Positions 55,801 to 64,000 of a stretch of 64,000 bases of DNA are shown piece after piece. The translations under genes were made by a program, and so were the position numbers. Below the pieces are notes generated by a model. It was not told the origin of the DNA and ran no database searches. It saw only the letters and a program-made list of their open reading frames with translations. Position 1 is the first letter of the stretch; every line of letters starts with the position of its first letter. The stretch is from Tritrichomonas musculus (Eukaryota; Parabasalia; Tritrichomonadida; Tritrichomonadidae), in the NCBI GenBank assembly GCA_039105265.1, contig JAPFFF010000057.1, positions 620,001-684,000 on the forward strand. Reading direction: 5' to 3'.

Positions 55801-57238
55801 CAAATATTGTTTGATATAATTTTTCTCTAATGCAAATCAAATCTGTTAAAAAGGAATATAATTGACTATCACTATCTAGATCAACAAAAGCAAATAAAAT
55901 GGAATTTATGATTTGACTGATATTTGGTCTATCTTCAGGGAAATATTCAAGGCATTCTTTGAAAACATCATATAAAGCTTCTTCTTCTAAATCATATGTT
56001 GGAATCACTTCCAAATCCAGATCCAAAATATTTTTCTCTTCTTTCATCATTATTTTAAATAAATTAAAAGTATCATAATTGAACCGTGTTTCTGATAATA
56101 TAAATTGAATAATCATTCCAAGAGAATAAATGTCTGATTTGAATGAGTAATCATTGGATGAATATTGCTCTGGTGACTGAAAATATGGACTATTGATGTC
56201 TCCTGTAATATTTTCATCAGATAATGATTGCTGATTCGTTTCAATTATTTTTGTTCTATCAAAATCAATTAAAACAGCTCTTCTTTTTGAGTTAATCATG
56301 ATATTGTCCCACTTTAAATCACGTATAATAATATTTTTTGAATGAATATACTCAATTGAAATCATTATTTCAAGAATCATTTTTATTTTATCATAAAAAG
56401 TGAGCTTGTTCTTGTTTTTCATGATGAAATCATATAATGTTTGACCATCAATATATTCTGTTATGACTGATTGTTGTGATTTGGTCTGAATTTTTGCAAA
56501 GAATCTTGAAATAAATGGACATTCATTTCCAACTCTTTCATAAAAATCAGTTTCATGTGCAAAGTTTGTGTTGTTTTCATTAAAATTTTTGACTACATAG
56601 AGATATTGATCAACACAATTGAAGTATAATGAAACTGAACTAGTAAAACAGCTAATTTTAATTATATCATCTTTATTAAAAAGAAACTCTAAAGATTTTT
56701 GCTTATCTGTTCGATTTATAGTCCGAATTTGACTCTTTTGGATGATGCAATTAACTGTTTCTTTAATTATTGTTTTTAAAGCATCGGTTGAATTTGTTGA
56801 ATTGCTTTTATTTAAATCTGTTTTTAATTCTATTGAATTACTCAACTCTATTTGTAGGATTTCCTGATATTCTTTAGCTGTTTGATGGTTCATAAAGAAA
56901 AATTGCGTTTTCTTTTTATTTTTTTCAAAAAAATCGTGAAATAAACGCAATTTCACTTTTTCAAAAATAACGACCTGGCTGTCGAAAATAAGAGAGTATA
57001 AAATGTTATCTTGATCTATTTTTATAGTTCCAAGCATGATTCCTGTATCTTTTTTATAAAATTCGACTTCTTTGATGATTTCATTTAATTCTCTATAAAT
57101 AACATTTTTTGTATTTTGAAATTGGTCAAATGAGCAATTGACTGTGTATTTATTAATAATTTCATTTAAAATGCACATATCTTCTATTTCAATCGAGTTA
57201 ATCATCAGCACATTCATACACTTAATTTCATATAACAT
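52823..57238 (-). CDS. Protein kinase with about 24 Sel1 repeats
   Basis: 1471 residues. The frame is open to a TTG at 57262; the first ATG is 57238 (MLYEIKCMNVLMINSIEIED). It has the family N-terminal module (about 1-190), then a kinase domain with YVVKNF, IRDLKWDNIMI (HRD with Ile for His), DFD for DFG and FQSPEQY; no clear glycine loop. The Lys, catalytic Asp and Asn are kept, so activity is possible but the domain is atypical. About 24 Sel1 repeats follow (consensus L-L-G-E-I-Y-Y-x-G-K-Y-V-x-x-D-I-N-K-S), forming a long alpha-alpha superhelix for protein binding. The C-terminus ends RDINELFYEGFYNG, the family tail. The frame is intact, so this is the best complete member of the family here. 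Confidence 0.92.
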   Translation of the reverse strand: MLYEIKCMNVLMINSIEIEDMCILNEIINKYTVNCSFDQFQNTKNVIYRELNEIIKEVEFYKKDTGIMLGTIKIDQDNILYSLIFDSQVVIFEKVKLRLFHDFFEKNKKKTQFFFMNHQTAKEYQEILQIELSNSIELKTDLNKSNSTNSTDALKTIIKETVNCIIQKSQIRTINRTDKQKSLEFLFNKDDIIKISCFTSSVSLYFNCVDQYLYVVKNFNENNTNFAHETDFYERVGNECPFISRFFAKIQTKSQQSVITEYIDGQTLYDFIMKNKNKLTFYDKIKMILEIMISIEYIHSKNIIIRDLKWDNIMINSKRRAVLIDFDRTKIIETNQQSLSDENITGDINSPYFQSPEQYSSNDYSFKSDIYSLGMIIQFILSETRFNYDTFNLFKIMMKEEKNILDLDLEVIPTYDLEEEALYDVFKECLEYFPEDRPNISQIINSILFAFVDLDSDSQLYSFLTDLICIREKLYQTIFESQISFEMNFFSDLSYFFGRIFYFGEFLPQDINKSIYYLQISADQNDSNAQLYLGEIYYKGKHVQQDINKSIHYLKLSADQDDSDAQYLLGEIYYVQRDISKSIYYFKLAANKNESCAQYYLGEIYFEGKHVQQDINKSMSYLKLSADQDDSDAQNLLGLIYYVGKHVKQDIKKALHYFTDSAKQGNPSAQFHLGEIFYLGKCVPQDINKSVYFLTLSAQKNKPKAQFLLGKIYYLFDNIIQAIHYLKLSSKNNNSNAQYLLGEIYLYGKSISQNVEKSLYYLKLAANQNNSSALYLLGEIFYDGKYAPRDIEKSIYYLNLSAEQNNPDALYLLGEIYYSGSYVKQEIDKSLYYLKLAADKNNSNAMYILGELYYTGLHIQQDIDKSLYYLKLSADKDNSNAQFLLGEIYYDGIYVSKDINKAINYLKLSANKNNSDAQCHLGQIYLDGKYVSQNIRQSVSYLLASSNQNHQSAQYLLGCIYYLGIEIPRDIVKSIHFLKLSANQYDSEAQYLLGQIYLEGKFIARNIQESIHYFELSAQQNNSKALYSLGEIYYNLRDINKAINYLKLSAKLENPSAQYLLGVIYMKGIYIPQDPDQSLYYLMQSSNQNYTDANYTLGIIYYEGILVQRNINKSIHYLQLAADQKSSNAQYILGEMYYLGKYVPRDVKKMFYYLKLSADQNNSYAQFLLGKIFYDSGWTKKDINKSLNYFRHSADQGNMNAQYYLGELYYEGFFVPRDINKSIHYLTHSANQNHQDAQLLISEIFYFGNFVKRNVKMSIHYYKNLSSMNNHKAKNNLGIIYKNGDDVDKKIYNAIIYFEEAIKLANDNYALYNLSRIYYFGIDIERNILLSIELLEKASTNNFYLAHIFLYYIYTFGDESTRNEEKSSHYRILIEGKKDFIKSIQEYISFRFRKLNKSEKDDIFRERMLLFLKGYDLLYTKKNNFMSDFKIFMLFGSFKWVKFNIDSFDEKIKNIKRRDINELFYEGFYNG

Positions 57239-57675
57239 GTCATATTCTTTTGAAAAGTTCAAAAAAATTTATTGTTTATTTATTAACTTTAATACGTGTT
57301 GCACTTTCCTTTCGTTTAAAAAAAAGTTACATCATTTAATAAAGAAATATAAAATTTTTATTTATTTAAGATGTCCAGCAATTGATAATTATCAAACAGA
57401 TTCATTCTTATCTGAGGTATTCCGTCACTATTTTTGAGCATCATTATGCCTTGAAACTTGTTTTTGTTCTGTAAAATGGTTATCCTGGAAAAAAGTTAGT
57501 ATTCTGGTAAAAAATAAGAGACTTTTTATAAAATTTCCATTGGCTGGATTCTTATAGGTATTTCTAAAAAGTTTTATGGTATACATCATACAATCATAAT
57601 AAAACATTAATATTTTGCATATATTTTTATTGGCTATTAACCTTCTTATTTGTAGCTATATTTAAATAAAGCACT
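57239..57675. other. AT-rich spacer
   Basis: No gene is seen; it is the 5' side of the kinase-Sel1 gene. Confidence 0.4.
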
Positions 57676-57677
57676 TA

Positions 57678-58794
57678 GAGCACATAAAAAAGTAATTAAA
57701 AATACGTTTATATTTTTTTAAAACACATAAAATATTATGTCTGGTATCGAGCAAAGGAGTGTTATTTGTTTTTATTAGTTAAAATGGAAAGCTCCACAAA
57801 AAATCCAGCCAAAGCTTGTTAAGATAATCGTGTAAAATGCATATCCACTGAAATCTATTGAATATTGGTATCACCAGTTAAGTGCAGTCGAACTATTGTT
57901 ACAGATTAGGCAAAAACTCTTGATCACATCGATGCAAAAATATTTGCAACACTAAATGATTAGCCTTTTACTTCATCGTCAACATTAAGTGATGCAAGTA
58001 ATTGTTCGTTTTGAACGTTTTTCAATCATTTGAAAGAAGTATTATGGTACAAAAATTTTGCATTACAATTGCTACCATATTTTTTAACTGATGACCTCAA
58101 AAGTAAAAGAGTGAAAGGAGCAGAAGAATTAAAAGCAGTTCTTATAGAAGAATCTGAAAATGATTTTAAAATTTGATAACTGGGGATCAACCATGGTTTT
58201 ATCTTTCATATGAACCAAAACGAAAATGATCTATTTCAATCGATGATGTAACAAAAAAGGTCTCAAATGCTATTCATACTCTAAAAGTTGTGATTACAAT
58301 TATGTTCACAAAACATAACTTTTTATTAGCCAATTTATTGCCTCATGGGTCAATCTTTCAATAGTGATTATTTCATATTAAGTGTTATGGTTCCAGCATT
58401 GCATAGCTTTCACAAAGCAACTGGAAGGGAAATGATTAAGCTCCATTTAGATAACTGAAGAGTGGATAACTCTGAAAAAAAAAAAAAATCGTATCAAAGG
58501 TTTCAACAAAATCATACTATACGGGTATCACACCCACTATATTGCCTCGGCTTGGGGCCATCAGATTATTACCTTTTGGGTACATCAAAGAAAGGCTTTC
58601 ATATCAATTATTTCCTTTATGAATTGATTGATGCTATTATTGAAATTTTGAATAATATTCCTCATGAAAATATTGAAAAAATTTTTTCAGGTTGGATCGA
58701 AAGATGAAATATGATCATTCATTCAGAAGGAAGCTGTATTTAATAAAAAATAATATATATTATAATTTTGATTCATTCTTTTTTTTAAGTGCTC
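57678..58794 (+). mobile_element. Mariner transposon, dead copy, 1117 bp
   Basis: Inverted ends GAGCACATAAAAAAG and GAGCACTTAAAAAAA, each flanked by TA (57676-57677 and 58795-58796). Inside, on the plus strand, decayed transposase is readable: LLTDDLKSKRVKGAEEL, LITGDQPWFYLSYEPKR, IKLHLDN and LGLGPSDYYLLG. The three Asp residues of the mariner D,D,D catalytic set (TGD, LDN, PSD) are still recognisable. The N-terminal part is barely readable. There is a frame change after DFK just before LITGD and several in-frame stops (for example after YEPKRK, in the HGSIF region, and after LHLDN). Confidence 0.85.
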
Positions 58795-58849
58795 TAAGGA
58801 CTTAATGAAATACCTATATTGTACTCAAACACAGAATAATTGATGTCCA

Positions 58850-59335
58850 TTTGGCTTTTATACGATGTTAATCCATTTTAAAGGAAAAATCAACTCAGAA
58901 CTATGTATTCAAAATCTAAAAGAAAAATTATTTTTTGATTCATTGAATAACGTGTTCTATTGAAACTAGGTGTTGCAGCATAATAATATATCAAGCCATT
59001 TCTCTTGCTATAGCTTCACCTAGTTAAATGATTTAGTTCATTACTATTAACCATGGTCAGCTAGGTTTCCAGGCCTTTCACTTGTTGAACAGATATAGAG
59101 CCTTATTAAAAAGAGAATTGTTGGTATGACATTTAATGATGAAGATAGTCTTTTTCAAAAAATTGAAATAAAATGGAATTCAATTCCACCTAAAAAGATT
59201 CACAACTTATTTGAATCATTTTGTGCACCTTATCTGCAATACATTGAATTGAACGGAAATTCATTAAATGAATATTGAACTAGAGTAAATGGATTGTATG
59301 ATAAATATCTAAAAGAAATATGAATCGGAAACGAT
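58850..59335 (+). pseudogene. Second Tc1/IS630-type transposase remnant
   Basis: A plus-strand stretch reads IHFKGKINSELCIQNLKEKL, VLQHNNISSHF, then SLIKKRIVGMTFND and KIHNLFESFCAPYLQYIELN. This matches the end of Tc1-type transposases (Q-x-D-N...H, then P-D-x-x-P-V-E-x-x-W...I-K). The first half and terminal repeats are missing and stops are present. It lies only about 55 bases after the mariner element but belongs to a different transposase type. Confidence 0.6.
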
Positions 59336-59603
59336 TATTTTTTTAAGTTAAATTGAAAATACATTTAAATATATCTTAAATTACATTTTTATTTCCCCTT
59401 TTTGTGTGTATATCTGAGAAGACAAAAGGGTTCATCTCTGAGATAGAAAAAAATATTCAATTCAAACTCATAGAATATTTTGAATAGAAAATGAAGGTTT
59501 TTTCAAAAAGTTTATTTTTTCAACTATGAAACCTCTTAAAAAACAGCAAAAAACAAAAATATAAAATGCGTTACTTTATTTATATATTTATAAAATCTAA
59601 AAT

Positions 59604-60242
59604 TTAAAAAAAAGAGAAATAATCTTGCTCATTTGGCTTAAAAACAGGATCCATATCGTAAGATAACTTGATGTCATCATAATTATCAGTAAACAAATCA
59701 TCTGAACCTTTCTTGTCAATCTGTTTTTCTGGATAAATGGTTGGATCAATATCATAACAATCGAAATCATCAAATGCACTTATTTTTTCTGTATTTTCTG
59801 TAAATTCACCTTTCTTTATTTTTCCATTTAGTATTTTTTGGATTTTTCTATTTTTGGCAAGAGAATCTATATATCTCCATTCAATCGATTCTTTTTCTGT
59901 AGTAGACCGAGTAAAACCATCACACCAACGTAATATCCAATTTTTTGGGTCAGGAAAACTCTCGTTCATAGCTTTTCTCATTTCATACGTCGTTTTTTTA
60001 TACAGGAACCCGTGCGTTCGTAGGTTCCTATTAATTGTATTTGGTTTACGATTTATAAATGATCCGAAAATAAATGTATTCATCATGAAATGCGAGTCGT
60101 CAAACCAGAAAATACCAATTTTAAATTTTGAATCTGGATATTTTGTAACGTAAGATAAACATAACCAAACTATATGAGTTAGTTTCAATTTATCAGTTTT
60201 GTCATCGATTTTTTGCTTTAGTTCGTCGAGAGTAATAAACAT
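59604..60242 (-). CDS. Initiator-binding-domain protein (IBP39-like transcription factor)
   Basis: 212 residues from ATG 60242 (MFITLDELKQKIDDK). Residues about 25-110 match the trichomonad initiator-binding domain: LSYVTKYPDSKFKIGIFWFD, then FIFGSFINRKPNTINRN and LRTHGF. In the founder protein IBP39 this winged-helix fold binds the initiator element at transcription starts, and a C-terminal part contacts RNA polymerase II. Here the C-terminal region is acidic and different (FDDFDCYDIDPTIYPEKQ), so the partner may differ. An initiator-like TCATTT sits five bases before the ATG. The stop is followed by A (UAAA), as in trichomonad 3' ends. Confidence 0.82.
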   Translation of the reverse strand: MFITLDELKQKIDDKTDKLKLTHIVWLCLSYVTKYPDSKFKIGIFWFDDSHFMMNTFIFGSFINRKPNTINRNLRTHGFLYKKTTYEMRKAMNESFPDPKNWILRWCDGFTRSTTEKESIEWRYIDSLAKNRKIQKILNGKIKKGEFTENTEKISAFDDFDCYDIDPTIYPEKQIDKKGSDDLFTDNYDDIKLSYDMDPVFKPNEQDYFSFF

Positions 60243-60243
60243 A

Positions 60244-60249
60244 AAATGA
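60244..60249 (-). promoter_or_regulatory. Initiator element (Inr) before the IBP-like gene
   Basis: On the minus strand TCATTT fits the trichomonad Inr pattern TCA-pyrimidine-T/A, with the +1 A at 60247, five bases before the ATG. Very short leaders are usual in this group. Confidence 0.55.
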
Positions 60250-61242
60250 AATAGCCTAAAATTTTATCTGACTATTTTAGAGAACAAATAACTAACTTTT
60301 TCTGAATCTCAAAATTTTCATCTTGAGTCATTATCACAAAAAGTTTAAAGATGATTTAATTCAACAGAAAATTTTGAATAGAATCGTTTATTTATGTTTT
60401 AGTTCACTTTTTAATTTTGAGCAATAACCACAAACAAAATAACTCTCAAATGTAGAAAAAAACTTTTTATATTGCTTCAAATCCATATATTTTCTTTTAT
60501 TGCCATTATTTACAATGTCAATTGAAATTCAATATTCAATATTTACAAGAAATTTTAACCATTACTTACCAAATTAGCTGACTACACTAAATTACTTGGA
60601 TATATTATGAAAAAAGTCAGTTTGTAGTATAATATATTGAAGAACCACTTTTTTTTTAATTATTAATGAATAAAAAATACAAATTAAAACTTATAGGTAT
60701 AAAATGGTATATACGAGACGATTAAAATTCACTCAAAAAAAATTGAATGAATTCTAAAAATAAAAAAGAGATCTCTGTGATGATAACTTCAATTTAAACA
60801 TTTCATGATCTGTTTTTTCAACATTAATCATCATAGATAAGTATATGAAACCAAAAATTTGTTTTTCACACATTCCAAATCAGAAATCAAGTTCAAAAAG
60901 AATTCAGATACATAAGAATGATTCAAATTGGTCCTACATCAAATAGTTACAATAACATGCTTTTTTTTGCTTTTGGAATTTTTGAAAAACTTTTGTAAAT
61001 ATTTACATAATTAACTGAGGCTTTATGTTAAACAATTTTTATAATATATAACCTAAATGTACAAAATAGAATAGTTTATTATACTATTTTTGGAGAAAGT
61101 TAATTAAAATATAACTTTAAATAATATTCATTTTAAATTTAATAATAAAAATTGCAATTAATTATTTTTTATCAACCTTTACTTAACAAACTTTAATTAA
61201 TTTAATAATTTTTCAGTTAAAATAGAACTACCCTTAATAATA
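60250..61242. other. AT-rich intergenic DNA
   Basis: No gene or RNA is seen in this stretch. Confidence 0.5.
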
Positions 61243-61408
61243 TCAATCGGAATTATTGATGAAATCGATTAAATTATAATTCTTTATTTTCTTCTTGTAT
61301 TTCATTGTATTTTTGTTTTGTACAAAGTACTCAAGAATTGAGAGATATTTTTTGTAATTATCATAATCATTATATGTTTTAGGAACTGGCAACACATACA
61401 TATAAGAA

Positions 61409-63984
61409 TTAACAAAAACCTGAAGAGGCACTTGAAACTAAATTGTTAGTTAAAAAAAGAATAAATAAAATAAAAACAGATGAATTAGTTGGCATTAAAT
61501 CTAACTTTTTGTTAGAAGAATTTAAAAACAATTTCAAAATTTCGAAATGTTCTTGATAATCATTTCTATTCGGGAAGGCATAATGTAGTGGAGTGTTCTT
61601 TTTTATATCTTTAATATTGACATCAACTTGTGGATTATCAAGCAATATTTTGACAATTTCTTGTTTGTTACATAAAACAGCCAAATGCAAAGGAGAATAC
61701 AAATTGACAGACTCTTGTTCGTTAAGCTTCAAGTCTTTGAGAGACAGAAACATTTTTTCTCCTTCTGTTAAACTATGTTCAGATTCAGTACACAAAATGT
61801 GAAGCGGTGTCACTTTTTTAGCAAATTGATAATTAATTTTGACCTTCCTTTCAAATTTTGTGAGAATTACTTTTAAAATATCACATTTCTTATTTAACAT
61901 GCTTGAAAGTAAAGGTGTCATTCTATCAATTTAACCAAATAGAATTGTGCTTTTATCTATCAAATTTATATCAAGATTGAATTTATCATAAAAATCAACA
62001 AATTCTTTTTCATTTGAATATTGTGCTACTAAACAAGCAAAGAATCCAGCTTTATTCAAAACAATCTGACATTTAATATTCTCTAGATATTCATTATTGT
62101 CAGCTGTCTTAATGAAAAAACTAATTAAATTTTTGGCACTCATGATTGGATGATAAAATTTGCTCAACTTTTGATGATGAATGCTTAAATAGTGACTGGA
62201 TGGCAATTTTATCAATTCTAACGAACATTGGCCGATAGGAATTATTGAAGGTTGCTGAATTAAAAGCTCAGCAATCTCAAATTTACTATGCAGAATTGTA
62301 TATTCAAAAAGAAGAACGTCATAAACTTTCGGATTGAGAGGAAAAATTTTTTTCTCTAAGAAAAATTTTATGATTTCTATTTTGTTATACATTACGGCAA
62401 AATAAAGAGGCGATGTGTTTTGATACTTGGCATTTGGATTAAAATCAACTTGATTCAAAATTAATTCAACAAAATCAATTCTATTCTTGAAGATGGCAAT
62501 GAAAAGTGGTAATTCAAGTTTAAGAAAAAAAATAAAGAAATGTCGTTGTACTTATAAAGAAACGGAGAACAATAATCTTTCTTGATGATTTTTGAAGAAG
62601 AAAAATCACAATTGCAATTCAATCTAATTGCAAGCTGTGCCAAATAATAATTGTTATACAGCAACGATAGTGAAAATAAAGGAGTGTAATCAATTCCAAT
62701 TGACAACAAGTAAAAAAGTGCTTCAAAGTTATTGAATCTAATTGCGTTCTCAAGAAATTTCGACTCATACATATCATATTTATTTAGTGAAATTTCGGTT
62801 TCAATTGGATTATATGTTTCAATGAGCCATTCAAAAACTTCGTTGTGATTGTATTTAATTGTATACATAAGACTTTTTAATAACAATTCTCGATCTGATT
62901 CTAATAATTCAGAACATTGATGAATAATTGATGTATTTCCACCTGAAAAAGCAAAAACAACCGTTCTTTCTTTGATGATTTTCGATTTCTCACCATTCAT
63001 TAAAATGTAATTGAAAACTTTTTCAGATCCATAAAAAGCAGAAAAGTCAAGATACTTGATTTTAGGACATTCAAATAAACAAGAATTTCTTTCAAAAGTT
63101 AAAGTATGAATATAATCATTGAAACTTCTTTCATTTGTAGTTTTTTCACTAACTAATTCAGTAAAAAAATCGACATCATCATTCTTTATCGCTTGATAGA
63201 TTTTGTCAGGACTGTATCCTGTTCTTGCATATTCAATTATTTCATCTTTGTTGTAATTAAAAACACATTCTTCTTCTTTTTTCCGATCATATGATCGAAT
63301 TGTAAATAAATCTTTCTTTTTAGATAAGTTGAAATCATCAAATTTATCAAATAAAAGACTTTCATATGAACTCAAAATTGTCATTTCTCCTGTCGTTGAA
63401 TTCTTTCGTCCAAGAACTTCAACAATTCTTTTCTCATCAATTTCATGAATGTCATATAAATGGCGAATGATAAATTTAACTTCATTACAGTTATAATGAA
63501 AATTTTCTTTAACTTCATGCAAAATCATGTTTTTAAAATATTCAAATTGATTTCTGTTTGTTTTTTCTTCAAGTCCCTTTAGTAATTTCATTAAAAGTTC
63601 AATTTTATCAGATCTAATCGAACAACTAGTCAAAACAATACTATAAAGAAAATCATTATTAATTATCAATTCAGTAACATTTTGGTCACTGTTTTTATCA
63701 TCAATTTTAATATTTTTTTCTTTATCATTTACATCATTTTTTTCATTATCATTTGCATCATTTTTTTCATTATCATTTGCATCATTTTTTTCATTATCAT
63801 TTGTAATATTTTTTTCATTATCGTTTGTATCTTTGTTTTCTTTATCAACATTTATTATGTGTTCAATTAATTTTTCAAAATTTTCATTGTTTATGTTTAT
63901 CATTTCATTTGCAATTTCTTTTTGTATTTGGAGGATTTTATCATTAGTAATTAAACCGTAGGATTCTTCATACATTTGTACCAA
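61409..63984 (-). pseudogene. DUF3447/ankyrin-repeat protein gene, interrupted, runs off the window
   Basis: A trichomonad DUF3447-plus-ankyrin protein on the minus strand. The first piece (63984-62461; first ATG 63975, open to the window edge so the true start may lie outside) has an N-terminal helical region, a low-complexity NDNEKNDA repeat (about residues 55-90), and the DUF3447 block IKYLDFSAFYGSEKVFNYIL with VVFAFSGGNTSIIHQCSELL. Ankyrin repeats follow in a second frame (NTSPLYFAVMYNKIEIIKFF), reached at an A8 run (62525-62532) where one more base restores the frame. After a TAA at 61931-61933 the same frame continues with IDRMTPLLSSMLNKK and YSPLHLAVLCNKQEIVKILL. So one slip and one in-frame stop interrupt it. 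The region 61243-61430 may hold its last part. Confidence 0.72.
63700..63840. repeat. 24-bp coding minisatellite (NDNEKNDA repeat)
   Basis: About five copies of a 24-base unit (plus strand TCATTTGCATCATTTTTTTC, next TTA) encode the acidic/Asn repeat in the ankyrin protein. The copies are nearly identical, so repeat number may vary between strains. Confidence 0.75.
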
Positions 63985-64000
63985 GATTGAAAGTTCTTTA

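Noticed and set aside
63700-63840. Regular 24-bp repeat considered as a CRISPR-like array
   Set aside because: There are no spacers; it is an in-frame coding minisatellite in a eukaryotic gene.
63682-63870. Plus-strand Ile/Phe-rich frame
   Set aside because: Antisense of the NDNEKNDA minisatellite.

Overview
The window reads as a trichomonad (parabasalid) nuclear genome, most like a Tritrichomonas-type species. The signs are a protein with the trichomonad-specific initiator-binding domain (59604-60242), short leaders with an initiator-like TCA+pyrimidine motif just before the ATG, DUF3447/ankyrin proteins, kinases fused to Sel1 repeats, Maverick/Polinton fossils, and intron-free genes in very AT-rich DNA. 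The species call is inference. Several apparent starts of long reading frames are TTG or GTG; for these I give the first in-frame ATG.

Layout. 1-3.6 kb: a membrane-anchored subtilisin-like protease (minus). 3.6-6.4 kb: AT-rich spacer with a 708-bp TA-flanked inverted-repeat element. 6.4-7.4 kb: a multi-pass membrane protein built of two similar halves. 8.1-9.5 kb: a fossil piece of a Maverick DNA polymerase. 9.5-16 kb: mostly non-coding, with a direct duplication, one small Q/N-rich ORF and a 1.56-kb element with 15-bp inverted ends and an 8-bp target duplication. 16-17.5 kb: a protein kinase whose N-terminal glycine loop lies in another frame. 17.5-21.9 kb: a nest of MITE-like elements. 21.9 kb: tRNA-Ile(UAU). 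22.1-23.4 kb: an MBOAT-family protein lacking the catalytic histidine. 23.8-29.9 kb: two tandem kinase-Sel1 genes in the same frame separated by one stop. 30-32.6 kb: a duplicated scrap of CC2D2A, a small coiled-coil gene, a GC-rich island and a broken multi-ubiquitin-like gene split by a fold-back element. 33-37 kb: a third kinase-Sel1 gene. 37.5-38.6 kb: a GC-richer RCC1-repeat gene. 39.5-43.3 kb: CC2D2A, a ciliary transition-zone protein. 43.3-52.8 kb: non-coding DNA with tRNA-Asp(GUC), decayed transposases, a short Maverick-derived element with identical terminal inverted repeats, and a long-inverted-repeat element. 52.8-57.2 kb: a fourth kinase-Sel1 gene. 57.7-59.3 kb: a dead mariner and a second transposase remnant. 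59.6-60.2 kb: the initiator-binding protein. 61.2-64 kb: a broken DUF3447/ankyrin gene running off the window.

The genes form no operon or pathway. The strongest themes are (i) a family of kinase-Sel1 proteins sharing a poorly known N-terminal module and a C-terminal INELFYEGF-like tail, one of them a pseudokinase; (ii) several genes that are continuous except for one-base slips, three of them clearly in homopolymers, which are either assembly errors or recent decay; and (iii) a dense set of short inverted-repeat elements, one of which has split a gene for a protein with several ubiquitin-like folds ending in LRGG.
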